DNA of 64,000 nt from CAVPJW01 sp963705525 (GCA_963705525.1 CAVPJW010000003.1:552942-616941); one strand, 5' to 3'; counted from the stretch's first letter, positions 17,012 through 26,067 are shown. Numbers and translations are program-made. The notes: a model not told the origin generated them from the letters alone.

Positions 17012-17426
17012 ATGGAGTCCACGTCACCGCAGTACGCCGAGTTTCGACGCAGAACGGACGCGTTCACGGCCGAGGCGGCGCGGCGAGGACTCGGGGACGT
17101 CAGCTCCTATTTCTGGTATCACGCGGTCGACCTTGGAGAGGGACTGATGACGCCTGGATCGTTCGATTACAGGCATTCCGTTTCGCACTTCCACTCTCCG
17201 GCGGATCTCGGCGGTGCGATTGTGCTCGATGTGGGATCGGCGACGGGCTGCTTCGCATTTGAATTCGAGCGCCGCGGTGCCGAGGTGGTTACCTAACGAG
17301 GCGTGCCTGTTTCAGGTTCTCCGGAAGCTCGGGTTTCGAGACGTGATCATTGCGGATCGCCACCCGATAACAGTGCAGCCGATCGGGTTCACGTATGAGG
17401 CGGCCGTCGTCCACGCCGTGCGGTAG
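17012..17426 (+). pseudogene. Class I SAM methyltransferase relic, middle deleted
   Basis: The first 95 codons from ATG 17012 match the N-terminus of DUF1698/CmoB-like methyltransferases: 'SSYFWYHAVDLGEGLMTPG', then SAM motif I 'VLDVGSATGCFAFEFERRG'. The frame stops at TAA about 17294. In another frame, 17299-17426 reads 'CLFQVLRKLGFRDVIIADR' and ends 'AAVVHAVR', a plausible C-terminus of the same protein. The central part is missing and the two halves are out of frame. It follows the multidomain transferase after only 9 bases, so it was probably part of the same glycan operon. Confidence 0.65.
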
Positions 17427-17463
17427 CGGCGGCCGAGGACCGTTCCGCAGCGATGCCGGCTGC

Positions 17464-19470
17464 CTATCGGCGTGTCACCAGTTTCTGCGATTCGAGAATT
17501 CCGACCAGCCGATCCACCCATGCCGTGTCGATGTCCAGCCCATATTCGAAGGACAAACGATCCGCAATGCCGCTCGTGGACAGGCGGCCGTTCATGAAAT
17601 TGATGGCCTCGAAGGCAATCAGGTCGAACGTTGGTTCGGTAGCGAGCCCCCCGCCACCGCCGCCACTGAATCGCTGAGACTGCTCGTCGATCCACTTCTG
17701 GTCGTCCGCGGTGACACCCTGCCACGCAGACGCATCGAGCGGCAGCAGGATCAAACGGTGAGGCCCCGTCGTGGCGGGCCTCGAGGAGGTTGCGGGTGGT
17801 GAGGGTTTCGCGGGCGAGAGCCCGCTCTCGGACAGCGCCCGCTGCAGACTCTCGACAGCGGTCGGGTTTCGAGAAATCAGCTCTCGCGCCTCCGCCGTAG
17901 CGGCCAGGGCCATCTTCCCCCCCAACCGTCTCGCATACTCGGACGCTCTTGATAGAGCGCCCAACGCCCTCACTCGATCCCAATCCGCATCCGATGCGGC
18001 TGCCATCCACAATGCCGCGGATCCGGTAATCACGCCTACGCGGCGAAACTCGCTGGCGTCCGTCTTGTCGATCGTGTCTTCACTGGTGTGGTGCGTCCAG
18101 TCCGGGTCATGGCCGAACATCGAGGAGGGCACGCCGAGGCCGAGCAGCACATCGTGATCGCTCCCCTGCGCGTAAGGGATCATCTCGGCTGGCCACAGAT
18201 TGCGGGTGCCGTTCGGCGCGACGAGAGACGCCTCACGTGTCTGCTCCAGAAGATCTTCGAGGAGACCATCGAGGAAACCCGGCACGGAGTCGGGTGTGCG
18301 CGTCATGTAGAAGCGCGAGTTCGTCTTGACCGTGTCCTCGCCAACCATATCCAGGTTGAGATTGGCGACGACGCACGGCGCCGGTGCGATGCCAGGGGTG
18401 CGCGGATCATCCCACGCGCCACACGCACGAGCCTCGGGATGCCTGGTGAAATAGGCGATCGTGCCCATGTACTCCGGCACCCACATGAAATGAATAGTCG
18501 CGCGGGGTCTCGAGATCTTTCCGCTCGAGACGAGAGTTTGCAGCGCGCGCGCAGTTTCCATCATCAGACCCGATCCGCTCGCATTGTCGTTGGCGCTCCA
18601 CTTCGGGTGGTCCAGATGCGCCGTGAGGAGGATTTCCCGGGTCGGATCGCTGCCCGGGATGAACGCGTGGACGAGCGTCAGCTGTCCGGGTGCGAGCGTG
18701 GCGTCGATGCTACCGCGGACCTCGACCGGGCCGCTTCGCATCAGCGCCTTGAGTTGGCCGTACTGCGTGGCCGAAATCTGAAAGCCGCCGCTCGTCTTGT
18801 CCAGCTCGCTCGCCAGCGGCCAGATCCCGTTGTACCGCACCATGTCCGGATGGTCTGGACGATCGAGCGCGGCTGGATAGATCACGACGCCGACGGCTCC
18901 GCGCGCGATGACGGCCTGGCGGACGACGTTCGCCGCGTAGCCCGACGCCAGGGCCACCTTCCCACGAACGTCGTGCCTTTCGTAGTCGCGATCGCTCAAC
19001 CCTGGCCCGACGTCCACGAGCTCACCCAACCATGTGCCGCCCTTCGAATACGTAGACACGCACATCGGCATATCGCTGTTCCGGCACAGACGAAACGGAA
19101 CAAACGACGGTGTGGCGGCGCGTTGCACCCACAGCTCGCCTCCCCGCATGTCCCAGCCCATCGGCGACCAGAAGGTCTGATAGCGCGTCGCACCGTCCGA
19201 CGCAAACTGTTCGATTCGGGCGTCCAGGCCCGCCGCACGCAGTGCGGGCAGGACGACGCGTTCGGCGACGCTCGCCATCATCGGACTGCCTTGAATGCGG
19301 TGATACTCGACGATGCGCTGTGTGTTTTCTCGAGCGGCCTCGCCGGACAGCTCGCCGACGACCTGCGTGAAGAGTTCGTGCGAAACGAGATGCCCGCCGG
19401 CAATGGCCGGCGAGAGCGGGAGAAGCGTAGCCAGCAGCGCGAGGAAGACTCGAGTTCTCATGATGGGCAC
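17464..19470 (-). CDS. Secreted M28 family zinc peptidase with PA domain
   Basis: The product is 668 aa, starting GTG 19470 or, equally plausibly, ATG 19461 ('MRTRVFLALLATLLPLSPA'), which begins the signal peptide directly. The middle contains a protease-associated insert (about residues 160-225, 'GKVALASGYAANVVRQAV'). The M28 aminopeptidase core has 'LTAHLDHPKWSANDNASGSG' with the His and bridging Asp zinc ligands, then 'FMWVPEYMGTIAYF' with the catalytic Glu region, 'NLNLDMVGED', and a late 'GSDHDVLLGLGVPSSMFGH'. The C-terminal 150 residues resemble the extra domain of DUF4910-type aminopeptidases. It should act in the periplasm or outside the cell. Confidence 0.9.
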   Translation of the reverse strand: MPIMRTRVFLALLATLLPLSPAIAGGHLVSHELFTQVVGELSGEAARENTQRIVEYHRIQGSPMMASVAERVVLPALRAAGLDARIEQFASDGATRYQTFWSPMGWDMRGGELWVQRAATPSFVPFRLCRNSDMPMCVSTYSKGGTWLGELVDVGPGLSDRDYERHDVRGKVALASGYAANVVRQAVIARGAVGVVIYPAALDRPDHPDMVRYNGIWPLASELDKTSGGFQISATQYGQLKALMRSGPVEVRGSIDATLAPGQLTLVHAFIPGSDPTREILLTAHLDHPKWSANDNASGSGLMMETARALQTLVSSGKISRPRATIHFMWVPEYMGTIAYFTRHPEARACGAWDDPRTPGIAPAPCVVANLNLDMVGEDTVKTNSRFYMTRTPDSVPGFLDGLLEDLLEQTREASLVAPNGTRNLWPAEMIPYAQGSDHDVLLGLGVPSSMFGHDPDWTHHTSEDTIDKTDASEFRRVGVITGSAALWMAAASDADWDRVRALGALSRASEYARRLGGKMALAATAEARELISRNPTAVESLQRALSESGLSPAKPSPPATSSRPATTGPHRLILLPLDASAWQGVTADDQKWIDEQSQRFSGGGGGGLATEPTFDLIAFEAINFMNGRLSTSGIADRLSFEYGLDIDTAWVDRLVGILESQKLVTRR

Positions 19471-19507
19471 ACTCTAGCAGAAGGAAACGGCACGGACCGA
19501 CGCCGGG

Positions 19508-19903
19508 TCACCACCGACGAATGGCGAGACCCTTGATTCTGGGAAAGCTGCGCGCGTCGCGGGTTGCGACCTTGTACTCGAGCCAGACGGCCGTCGCCGC
19601 GATGATCAGGTCGTGCGCGCCCACGGCCGTACCCGCGGCGCCGAGATCAGCGGAGAGCGCGGAGTGGACCCGGGCGATCGCGAGATCGAACGGAATGACT
19701 GGCACGAGCGAGAGAACCCGATCCACGTACAGTTCCGCACGAGCCCGGCTGACACCCTTGAGCCGATGCACGCCGTGAAGAAGCTCTGACGCGGTGACCG
19801 CGGACATGGCGATCTCGTCCGGCTCGCGCTCGGCGAGCGCCCGGAGATCCAGCTCGCCTCGTTCTGCCGCGATGAAGACGCTCGTATCAATCAGCGTTCC
19901 CAT
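19508..19903 (-). CDS. vapC: PIN-domain toxin, VapC-like ribonuclease
   Basis: The 131-aa PIN protein has 'LIDTSVFIAAERGE' (first acidic residue), 'SAVTASELLHG' (Glu), and 'AHDLIIAATAVWLEYKVAT' with the paired acidic positions. These conserved residues bind the divalent metal used to cut RNA. Its start overlaps the antitoxin stop by 13 bases, the usual antitoxin-first arrangement. All catalytic acidic positions look present, so it is probably active when free. The target RNA is unknown. Confidence 0.9.
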   Translation of the reverse strand: MGTLIDTSVFIAAERGELDLRALAEREPDEIAMSAVTASELLHGVHRLKGVSRARAELYVDRVLSLVPVIPFDLAIARVHSALSADLGAAGTAVGAHDLIIAATAVWLEYKVATRDARSFPRIKGLAIRRW

Positions 19904-20217
19904 CGGTCAGGGGGGACGGCAGGACGGTTCAGCGACTTGACCACCGACTCGACTTCCCGCGCGTAGGCCTCGTCGGTCCGACGGTCGGCACCGAGCGCCG
20001 CCGCCAGATCGGCAACCGTGCAGCGCGCTGTTCCATAGGGCGCAATCCGGGCGACGGGCACGCCGCCGCGCTCGATGACGTATACGGCACGCGCTTCGCG
20101 CACGCGATCGACGAGGGCGCCGAATGTCTTGGCGGCCTTCGTCGCCGACACCACCCGTTCGCCCGGGGCCTCGGGGGTCGCCGGGGCTGAGGCGATGGAT
20201 CGTTTCTTCTTACTCAT
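19891..20217 (-). CDS. vapB: Antitoxin of the Phd/YefM type paired with VapC
   Basis: This 108-aa protein has a basic N-terminal tail ('MSKKKRS') and a Phd/YefM DNA-binding fold at about residues 22-62 ('VVSATKAAKTFGALVDRV', 'YVIERGGVPVARIAPY'). The acidic C-terminal tail probably wraps the toxin. It lies immediately upstream of and overlaps vapC. Two TACGTA palindromes directly precede its ATG, and the -10-like TATTAT abuts the start, which suggests autorepression and perhaps a leaderless or very short leader mRNA. Confidence 0.88.
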   Translation of the reverse strand: MSKKKRSIASAPATPEAPGERVVSATKAAKTFGALVDRVREARAVYVIERGGVPVARIAPYGTARCTVADLAAALGADRRTDEAYAREVESVVKSLNRPAVPPDRWER

Positions 20218-20234
20218 AATACGTATAATACGTA
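20218..20234 (-). promoter_or_regulatory. Twin TACGTA operator at the vapBC promoter
   Basis: AATACGTA occurs at 20218-20225 and again at 20227-20234, each containing the self-complementary TACGTA, with centres 9 bp apart. They touch the antitoxin start codon and overlap a TATTAT-like -10 on the minus strand. This fits binding of the VapB/VapBC complex, inferred from position and symmetry. Confidence 0.5.
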
Positions 20235-20347
20235 AACTGAGTCACAAAGATCAAATCCTGGATCCTCTGCGGACAGCGCGATCCATCCGCACGGTCGCAG
20301 TTCGCTTATGATTGGAAGCGTCACGCACGTTAATCCGAGGTGATGCC

Positions 20348-21484
20348 ATGCCGAGGCGCGCGCTCGTGGGTTCCCTGGTTCTCGCCGTTGCCGTGTACAT
20401 CGGTCTGGTGGGCCTTCCAGGGTTCGCGCGGCAGGCCGTGCAGCTTGATCTGATCAAGCTGCCGCCAGGATTCTCGATCGCGGTCTATGCCACCGGTGTG
20501 AAGAACGCCCGGCAGCTCGCGTTGAGCCCCTCGGGCACGATCTTCGCGGGATCCATGGCGGCCGGAAACGTCTACGCGCTGCAGGACCTCGACCACGATC
20601 AGAAGGCCGAGAAGGTCTTCACGATCGCGCGCGGCCTCAATATGCCGAGCGGCATTGCGTTCCGTGACGGCGCCCTTTACGTGGCGGCGGTCAGCCGCGT
20701 GCTCCGGTACGACGACATCGAAACACACCTCGCCAACCCCCCGAAACCCGTCGTCGTCTACGACAAGTTCCCGACGGAGACGCATCATGGCTGGAAGTTC
20801 ATCGCGTTCGGACCAGATGGCCTCTTGTATGTGCCGGTCGGGGCGCCCTGCAACATCTGCGAGCCGAAGAGTCCGTACGCCTCCATTACCCGGATGAAAC
20901 CGGATGGAACGGGTCTCGAGGTGTATGTGTCCGGTGTGCGGAATTCTGTGGGGTTCGCCTGGCATCCAGAATCGAGCGAGCTCTGGTTCACGGATAACGG
21001 CCGAGACCTGCTGGGCGACGACGTGCCGCCGGATGAACTGAACCGCGTCTCGGCCGCGGGTCAGCACTTTGGCTATCCGTACTGCCATGCGGGCACGGTG
21101 TCCGATCCCGAATTCGGAAAGGATCGCCCGTGCAGCGAATTCGTGGCGCCGGCGCAGCTGCTGGGTCCCCATGTGGCGGCCATTGGCATGCGGTTCTACA
21201 CGGGCCAGATGTTTCCGCCCGAATACCGGAACCAGATTTTCATTGCCGAGCACGGATCCTGGAACCGCAGCACCCCGCTCGGCTATCGCATTTCAGTCGT
21301 GACGCTCGACGGCAACCGCGCGGCGAGTTACAAGACGTTTGCGGAGGGCTGGCTGCAAGGCTCCAAGGCGTGGGGACGCCCCTCTGACGTGCTGGTCATG
21401 CCGGACGGCGCGCTGCTCGTCGCCGATGACGAAGCGGGAGTGATTTACCGGATCAGTTACACGAAGGCCGCGATGAGCAATTAG
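20348..21484 (+). CDS. PQQ-dependent sugar dehydrogenase-like secreted protein
   Basis: The product is 378 aa from ATG 20348; GAGG at 20337-20340 is correctly spaced. Residues 5-28 form a signal peptide or anchor. The rest is a six-bladed propeller of the glucose/sorbosone dehydrogenase family, with 'LPPGFSIAVYATGVKNAR', 'NMPSGIAFRDGALYVAAV', 'HHGWKFIAFGPDGLLYVPVG', 'GLEVYVSGVRNSVGFAW', and 'ELWFTDNGRD'. The family uses PQQ in the periplasm to oxidise sugars or aldehydes. Two cysteines in 'PCNICEP' are close enough for a disulphide. The true substrate is unknown. Confidence 0.87.
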   Translation: MPRRALVGSLVLAVAVYIGLVGLPGFARQAVQLDLIKLPPGFSIAVYATGVKNARQLALSPSGTIFAGSMAAGNVYALQDLDHDQKAEKVFTIARGLNMPSGIAFRDGALYVAAVSRVLRYDDIETHLANPPKPVVVYDKFPTETHHGWKFIAFGPDGLLYVPVGAPCNICEPKSPYASITRMKPDGTGLEVYVSGVRNSVGFAWHPESSELWFTDNGRDLLGDDVPPDELNRVSAAGQHFGYPYCHAGTVSDPEFGKDRPCSEFVAPAQLLGPHVAAIGMRFYTGQMFPPEYRNQIFIAEHGSWNRSTPLGYRISVVTLDGNRAASYKTFAEGWLQGSKAWGRPSDVLVMPDGALLVADDEAGVIYRISYTKAAMSN

Positions 21485-21530
21485 CAACGAGGTCATCGCC
21501 CATTGCTCGACGCCAATAGCTAGACACAGG

Positions 21531-22073
21531 TCAGATATTGTTCCGCATCCATGGAGGCCGGGCCTTCGCGACTCGGCGATAGACAGGACAGCTCTTTTCA
21601 TGCGCTCCCGGCAGATAGCCGGTACTCAACAGAAATTCCCCGGTGATTTCCCCGCCCGTAAAGACGAACGTCTTCTTGAAAAGCTTCACCCATTGATCCC
21701 GACCGAGCGGATGATGCGCGTCCAGCCAGTCGGCAAACGACCCGTCAGCTGATCGCATTTGCCTGAGACGACGCGCGTTTTCGATGACCGCGTCGATCTT
21801 CAGCCGATTGCGGATGATGGAGGCATCGCGCAGGAGGCGAGCCCGATCGCGTGCGCCAAACCGCGCGACACGATCGACGTCGAATCCGCGAAACGCGTGG
21901 CGGAACGCTTCCCGCTTGTTGAGAATCGTGAGCCACGACAGGCCCGCCTGATTGATCTCCAGCGTCAGCCGTTCAAAGAGCGCCGACTCGTCGCGGACGG
22001 GGAATCCGTACTCCTCGTCGTGATAGGGACCGTGAATCGGATGGCCAGGAGCGACGGAGCAATATGACGCCAT
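21531..22073 (-). CDS. tag: DNA-3-methyladenine glycosylase I
   Basis: The 180-aa base-excision repair enzyme removes 3-methyladenine from DNA. ATG 22073 is chosen because the conserved N-terminus 'YCSVAPGHPIHGPYHDEEYG' follows closely and a GAGG lies 5 bases upstream; the longer frame adds an unrelated N-terminus. The zinc site ligands are present: the first Cys and a His near the N-terminus, and 'HEKSCPVY' (HxxxC) near the C-terminus. The HhH-like core has 'LFERLTLEINQAGLSWLTIL' with the catalytic Glu and 'LLRDASIIRNRLKIDAVIEN'. No operon partner is visible. Confidence 0.94.
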   Translation of the reverse strand: MASYCSVAPGHPIHGPYHDEEYGFPVRDESALFERLTLEINQAGLSWLTILNKREAFRHAFRGFDVDRVARFGARDRARLLRDASIIRNRLKIDAVIENARRLRQMRSADGSFADWLDAHHPLGRDQWVKLFKKTFVFTGGEITGEFLLSTGYLPGAHEKSCPVYRRVAKARPPWMRNNI

Positions 22074-22193
22074 GAATCCTCGCTGATTGAGCATATGACG
22101 ATAAGCCCCCGTTGTGGTCTTGACAACCAGCAGAGCACGACTACACTCGTCCTTCCGTAGCAGTGACGACGTCAACAGGAAGGGGCGGTACAC

Positions 22194-22511
22194 GTGTCTG
22201 ACATGACGAGGGACGAGGGAGCGGAGCAGGGCGGCGGGCTGTTCGACGAGGCTGGCGATCTGGGAGGCATGGGCGGCGGCATGACCATGCCGATCGAGGC
22301 GGTCGCCGCACCACCGGCGCCCCCACGGCCGCCTGCCCGGAAGAAGGCCGCGAAGAAGCCGGCCCGGAAGGCTGCGGTGCGCAAGAAGCCGGCGAAAAAG
22401 GCTGCGAAGAAACCAGCCAGGAAGAAGGCCAGGAAGCGCGCGCCGCGCAAGGCTGCCCGGAAGGCCGGACGCAAGAAGGCGGCTCGACGATCCACGAGAC
22501 GACGCCGGTAA
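22194..22511 (+). CDS. Histone H1-like Lys/Ala/Pro-rich basic protein
   Basis: The product is 105 aa from GTG 22194, with AGGAAGGGG about 6-10 bases upstream. The first 40 residues are acidic and Gly/Met-rich. Residues 45-105 are an Ala-Lys-Arg-Pro tail built from imperfect KKPARKAA and KKAAKK repeats, like bacterial histone H1-like proteins and C-terminal nucleoid tails. It probably binds DNA or RNA non-specifically in the cytoplasm. A GC-rich hairpin follows. The acidic head before the basic tail is unusual and could mask the tail in the free protein. Confidence 0.75.
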   Translation: MSDMTRDEGAEQGGGLFDEAGDLGGMGGGMTMPIEAVAAPPAPPRPPARKKAAKKPARKAAVRKKPAKKAAKKPARKKARKRAPRKAARKAGRKKAARRSTRRRR

Positions 22512-22512
22512 A

Positions 22513-22550
22513 CAGGCGGGCCAGGCTTCCCGGCTTGGCCTCCGCCTGCG
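22513..22550 (+). terminator. Putative hairpin after the H1-like gene
   Basis: An imperfect inverted repeat (GGCGGGCCAGGC and GCTTGGCCTCCGCC) begins two bases after the stop codon. There is no T-tract, so intrinsic termination is possible but not certain. Confidence 0.4.
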
Positions 22551-22560
22551 ATTCGCAGGT

Positions 22561-22698
22561 CGAGCGCGTTACCGCTTCGACTCGTTCACGTTCGATACCG
22601 ATGCGTTCGCCCTGGTGCGAGACGGGACGCCCATCTCGCCCTCGCCAGCCGTCGACCTTCTCGCGATTCTCGTCGCGAGGCCTATCCCGACCGGAGAC
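22561..22698 (+). pseudogene. Fragment of an OmpR-type winged-helix DNA-binding domain
   Basis: In frame with and directly upstream of the acylase ATG, the sequence reads 'YRFDSFTFDTDAFALVRDG', then 'LLAILVARP'. This is the characteristic first half of the Trans_reg_C winged helix found at the N-terminus of ToxR/CadC-like acidobacterial regulators. The recognition helix and the rest are missing, and the frame runs into 'GDF' and the acylase Met. It is best read as the stub of a regulator gene cut by deletion or recombination, not part of the acylase. Confidence 0.6.
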
Positions 22699-22701
22699 TT
22701 C

Positions 22702-24888
22702 ATGAAGCACATTGCGTTCGTCATGCTCATCGCCATGAGTTCGGCCTGCACCAGGCAGGCCGATGCGGGGAAGAATAAGGACCAAGACGTGGCCGCGTGG
22801 GAGCAGCAGGCCCAGAACATAACGATCACGCGCGATGACTGGGGCATTGCGCACGTTCGCGGCAAGACCGACGCGGACGCGGTCTTCGGCGTGATTTACG
22901 CGCAGGCCGAAGACGATTTCAACCGCGTCGAAACAAACTACCTGAATTCGATGGGACGTCTGGCCGAGTCCGAGGGCGAGTCGCAGGTGTTTCGCGATCT
23001 ACGCATGAAGCTCTTCATCGACCCGGGAGAGATGAAGAAACAGTACGAGTCGAGCCCGCCGTGGCTCAAGTCGCTGATGAACGCATGGGCGGACGGGCTG
23101 AACTACTACCTGTACACACATCCGCAGGTGAAGCCGCGCGTCATCACCCGCTTCGAACCCTGGATGGCGCTCACCTTCAGCGAGGGCAGCATCGGCGGCG
23201 ACATCGAGAGCATCGACCTCGTGCAGCTGGAGGCGATGTACGGCGGCGGGTCCAGGTTGCAGGCGACCCCGGAAGAGGATGTCGGCGACGCCGAGCCCAG
23301 CGGCTCGAATGGCATTGCCATCGGTCCGTCGAACACCGCGTCGAAACACGCACTGTTCCTGATCAACCCGCACACGTCGTTCTTCTTCAGAGCCGAGGCG
23401 CAGATGACGAGCGACGAGGGCTTGAACACCTACGGCGCGCTGACGTGGGGCCAGTTCTTCGTCTACCAGGGATTCAACGAGCGCGCCGGCTGGATGCACA
23501 CCTCGAGCGGCGTGGACAATATCGACGAGTATGTCGAAACCGTCACGAAGAAAGGCGACACGAGCTATTACAAGTTCGGCAGCGAGGAGCGTCCGGTGAC
23601 GGTCAGCCGGATGACCGTGCCGTACAAAACGGCAACCGGCATGGCGCACAAGGAGTTCACTGTCTACCGGACGCATCACGGGCCGGTCGTGCGGCAGCAG
23701 GACGGCCGGTGGGTGAGCGTGAGGCTGATGCAGGAGCCCGTGAAGGCCCTGACGCAGTCCTATTCACGAACCAAGTCGACGGGGTACAAATCGTTCAAGC
23801 AGACCATGGAGTTGCACACGAACTCGTCGAACAACACCGTGTTCGCAGATGCCGACGGGAACATCGCGTATTTTCATTCCAACTTCATCCCCAGACGCGA
23901 TGTGAAGTTCGACTGGACGAAGCCGGTCGACGGCAGCAATCCCGCGACTGAGTGGGGCAACCTCCTGTCGATCGACGAGACGCCGGGTCTTCTCAACCCG
24001 GCGAGCGGGTGGCTCTACAACACCAACAACTCGCCGTGGTCGGCCGCCGGACCGAACAGTCCGAGGAAGGCCGATTACCCGGCGTATGTCGAACGCGGCA
24101 CCGAGAATCCGCGGGGCGTTCACGCGATCAGAGTCCTCGAGCACAAGAAGGACTTCACCCTCGATTCGCTGATTGCCGCGGCGTACGACAGCTACCTGCC
24201 GGAGTTCAGCGTGCTGATTCCTTCGCTCGTTCAGGCGTACGATGCAGCGCCTGCGTCGAATCCGCTCAAGGCGAAGCTCCGCGAACAGGTGGATGCGCTG
24301 CGGAAATGGGATTTCCGTTGGTCGCAGACGTCCGTTCCGACGTCGCTCGCCGTGTACTGGGGTGAGGAGCTCTGGAAGCGCTCGATGCCGGATGCGCGAA
24401 AAGCCGGCATCTCGCCATACGAATTCATCGAGACGAAAGCGTCCGCTCAAACGCGTCTCGACGCCCTCGCGTCGGCGAGCGACAAGCTGGCCGCCGACTT
24501 CGGAAAATGGGCGACGCCGTGGGGCGACATCAATCGCTTTCAGCGTCTCACCGACGACATCGTCCAGACGTTCAGGGACAACGGGCCGAGTATCCCGGTC
24601 GGGTTCACCTCGGCGCAGTGGGGTTCACTGGCGTCCTACGGCGCGCGCGCGTACGAAGGGACGAAAAAGAGATACGGCACCGGCGGGAACAGCTTCGTGG
24701 CCGTGGTCGAGTTTGGCGACAAGGTGCGCGCGAAGGCCGTGACGGCCGGGGGCGAGAGCGGCAATCCTTCGTCGCCGCACTTCAACGATCAGGCGATGCG
24801 ATACAGCACGGGCGACTTGAGAGAAGTGTATTTCTATCCAGATCAACTGAAGAGCCACACCGAACGGGAATACCATCCAGGGCGCTGA
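22702..24888 (+). CDS. Penicillin acylase family N-terminal-nucleophile amidohydrolase lipoprotein
   Basis: The product is 728 aa from ATG 22702, where a lipoprotein signal begins ('MKHIAFVMLIAMSSAC', Cys16). Upstream in-frame codons are a regulator relic. The alpha-chain region has 'ITRDDWGIAHVRGKTDADA' and 'GVIYAQAEDDFNRVE'. The autocleavage and nucleophile site is Ser202 in 'SGSNGIAIGPSNT', and downstream 'LFLINPHTSF' and 'HHGPVVRQQDGRW' are typical. These enzymes hydrolyse amide bonds, for example of beta-lactams, N-acyl homoserine lactones or N-acyl amino acids. The sequence does not show which. Envelope-anchored and exported. Confidence 0.9.
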   Translation: MKHIAFVMLIAMSSACTRQADAGKNKDQDVAAWEQQAQNITITRDDWGIAHVRGKTDADAVFGVIYAQAEDDFNRVETNYLNSMGRLAESEGESQVFRDLRMKLFIDPGEMKKQYESSPPWLKSLMNAWADGLNYYLYTHPQVKPRVITRFEPWMALTFSEGSIGGDIESIDLVQLEAMYGGGSRLQATPEEDVGDAEPSGSNGIAIGPSNTASKHALFLINPHTSFFFRAEAQMTSDEGLNTYGALTWGQFFVYQGFNERAGWMHTSSGVDNIDEYVETVTKKGDTSYYKFGSEERPVTVSRMTVPYKTATGMAHKEFTVYRTHHGPVVRQQDGRWVSVRLMQEPVKALTQSYSRTKSTGYKSFKQTMELHTNSSNNTVFADADGNIAYFHSNFIPRRDVKFDWTKPVDGSNPATEWGNLLSIDETPGLLNPASGWLYNTNNSPWSAAGPNSPRKADYPAYVERGTENPRGVHAIRVLEHKKDFTLDSLIAAAYDSYLPEFSVLIPSLVQAYDAAPASNPLKAKLREQVDALRKWDFRWSQTSVPTSLAVYWGEELWKRSMPDARKAGISPYEFIETKASAQTRLDALASASDKLAADFGKWATPWGDINRFQRLTDDIVQTFRDNGPSIPVGFTSAQWGSLASYGARAYEGTKKRYGTGGNSFVAVVEFGDKVRAKAVTAGGESGNPSSPHFNDQAMRYSTGDLREVYFYPDQLKSHTEREYHPGR

Positions 24889-24957
24889 CCGATTTGAACC
24901 CTCTGCCGCCAGGGTCCCATCCTGACGATGGTACAATCCGTGCCAGGAGGAACCGCG

Positions 24958-25518
24958 GTGGAGCAGGACCGTTCCTCTATCAAACTGACCTACGACGACT
25001 ACGTGCTGTTTCCGGACGATGGTCTCCGCCACGAGATCATCGACGGGGAGCACTACGTGACGGCGTCGCCCGCGACCAGGCATCAGCGAATCTCCCTCAG
25101 GCTGGCCTACTTACTGCAACGCTACCTGGAGGAGCATCCAATCGGAGAGCTGTTCGTAGCGCCATTCGACGTCATCCTGTCACGGTTCGACATCGTCGTG
25201 CCGGATCTGATCTACCTATCGCGTGCCCGCGCGCACCTGTTGACGTCGAAGAATCTGCAGGGTCCGCCTGACCTCGCCGTCGAAATTCTTTCATCATCGA
25301 CACGACCCCGTGATGAACGTCTGAAACGCGAGCTGTACGAGCGGACCGGCGTGGATGAATACTGGCTTGTCGAGCCGGATCACGACGCGATGGTCATCTT
25401 CCGAGCGGAAGGAACAGGATTCGTAGAGCCCATCCGAGTGACGCGGGGCTCAGGACTCGCGCTGACCACGCCACTACTACCTGGCCTCGAGCTCACACTG
25501 GATCGGATCTTTTCCTGA
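24958..25518 (+). CDS. Uma2 family endonuclease (DUF820)
   Basis: The product is 186 aa from GTG 24958, with AGGAGG at 24945-24950 seven bases upstream; ATG 24928 has no comparable SD. It carries the PD-(D/E)xK restriction-like fold of Uma2 proteins: 'HEIIDGEHYVTASPATRHQ', the conserved 'VVPDLIYLSRARA', and 'PPDLAVEILSSSTRPRDERL' followed by 'YWLVEPD'. The acidic residues and Lys of the nuclease core seem present. Uma2 genes are widespread, and their substrate and role remain unsettled. Here the gene stands alone downstream of the acylase. Confidence 0.88.
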   Translation: MEQDRSSIKLTYDDYVLFPDDGLRHEIIDGEHYVTASPATRHQRISLRLAYLLQRYLEEHPIGELFVAPFDVILSRFDIVVPDLIYLSRARAHLLTSKNLQGPPDLAVEILSSSTRPRDERLKRELYERTGVDEYWLVEPDHDAMVIFRAEGTGFVEPIRVTRGSGLALTTPLLPGLELTLDRIFS

Positions 25519-25580
25519 CCCGGGCGTGTTCCCGCACGAGACACGAGAATGGTTCGGATGCGCTGACTGAACCGCCTTCG

Positions 25581-26009
25581 TCAACCGAGGCGTCGTCCGA
25601 CGGCAATCTTTCCGCCTGCCCAGGCGGTGGGCATGGCAATGGCGACGAGACCGAGCGGATACCAGAGTGGCCCCAGCGACGGGCCCGCGTTCCAGGCGAC
25701 GACAGCGCCCGCAACGCTCAGTAGAAACGCCACTGCACCGAGCGCCAGCGCGTGCGCCATGGGCTTGTCGGGCGCGAGCCGTGCGGCGATGTAGCCTCCA
25801 GCGACCCCGAACACGATGCGATACGCCGTGGCGAGGAGATACAGCGGATCGGAAATCGGCTGACCCCACGGCGCAAAGACATGGGCCGCGTGCAGGACGA
25901 TGTCCACGAATGTCGTGCCGATGATGACCGCGAGCAGAGCTGCGACGACGGCGCCGGCGCGGCGAAGAAAGGAAGGAGGTGTCGTCACGCTCGCCACAGG
26001 AGCCGACAT
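25581..26009 (-). CDS. Small integral membrane protein, function unknown
   Basis: The product is a 142-aa protein from ATG 26009 with four predicted membrane segments (roughly residues 17-38, 55-75, 83-105 and 112-130). A Gly-rich 'RIVFGVAGGYIAARLAPDKP' lies in the middle. It resembles small proteins annotated as hypothetical in soil bacteria. No catalytic motif is seen. It is convergent with the Uma2 gene. Confidence 0.7.
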   Translation of the reverse strand: MSAPVASVTTPPSFLRRAGAVVAALLAVIIGTTFVDIVLHAAHVFAPWGQPISDPLYLLATAYRIVFGVAGGYIAARLAPDKPMAHALALGAVAFLLSVAGAVVAWNAGPSLGPLWYPLGLVAIAMPTAWAGGKIAVGRRLG

Positions 26010-26067
26010 TCTATGTCGCTCCCGCTGATCCTGCGAGCGCAAAGCGGGGAGGATCGACCGCGAGCTA

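Noticed and set aside
18088..19536. 482-codon plus-strand frame opposite the M28 peptidase
   Set aside because: Arg/His-rich shadow with no motif; the opposite frame has zinc-peptidase motifs and a signal peptide.
21470..21500. GAGCAATTAGCAA-like motif echoing ACTCATTACTCATTGCTCG at about 56944-56962
   Set aside because: Similar AT-rich words occur at both places, but the match is short and one copy overlaps a gene's stop codon, so a repeat family is not established from two cases.
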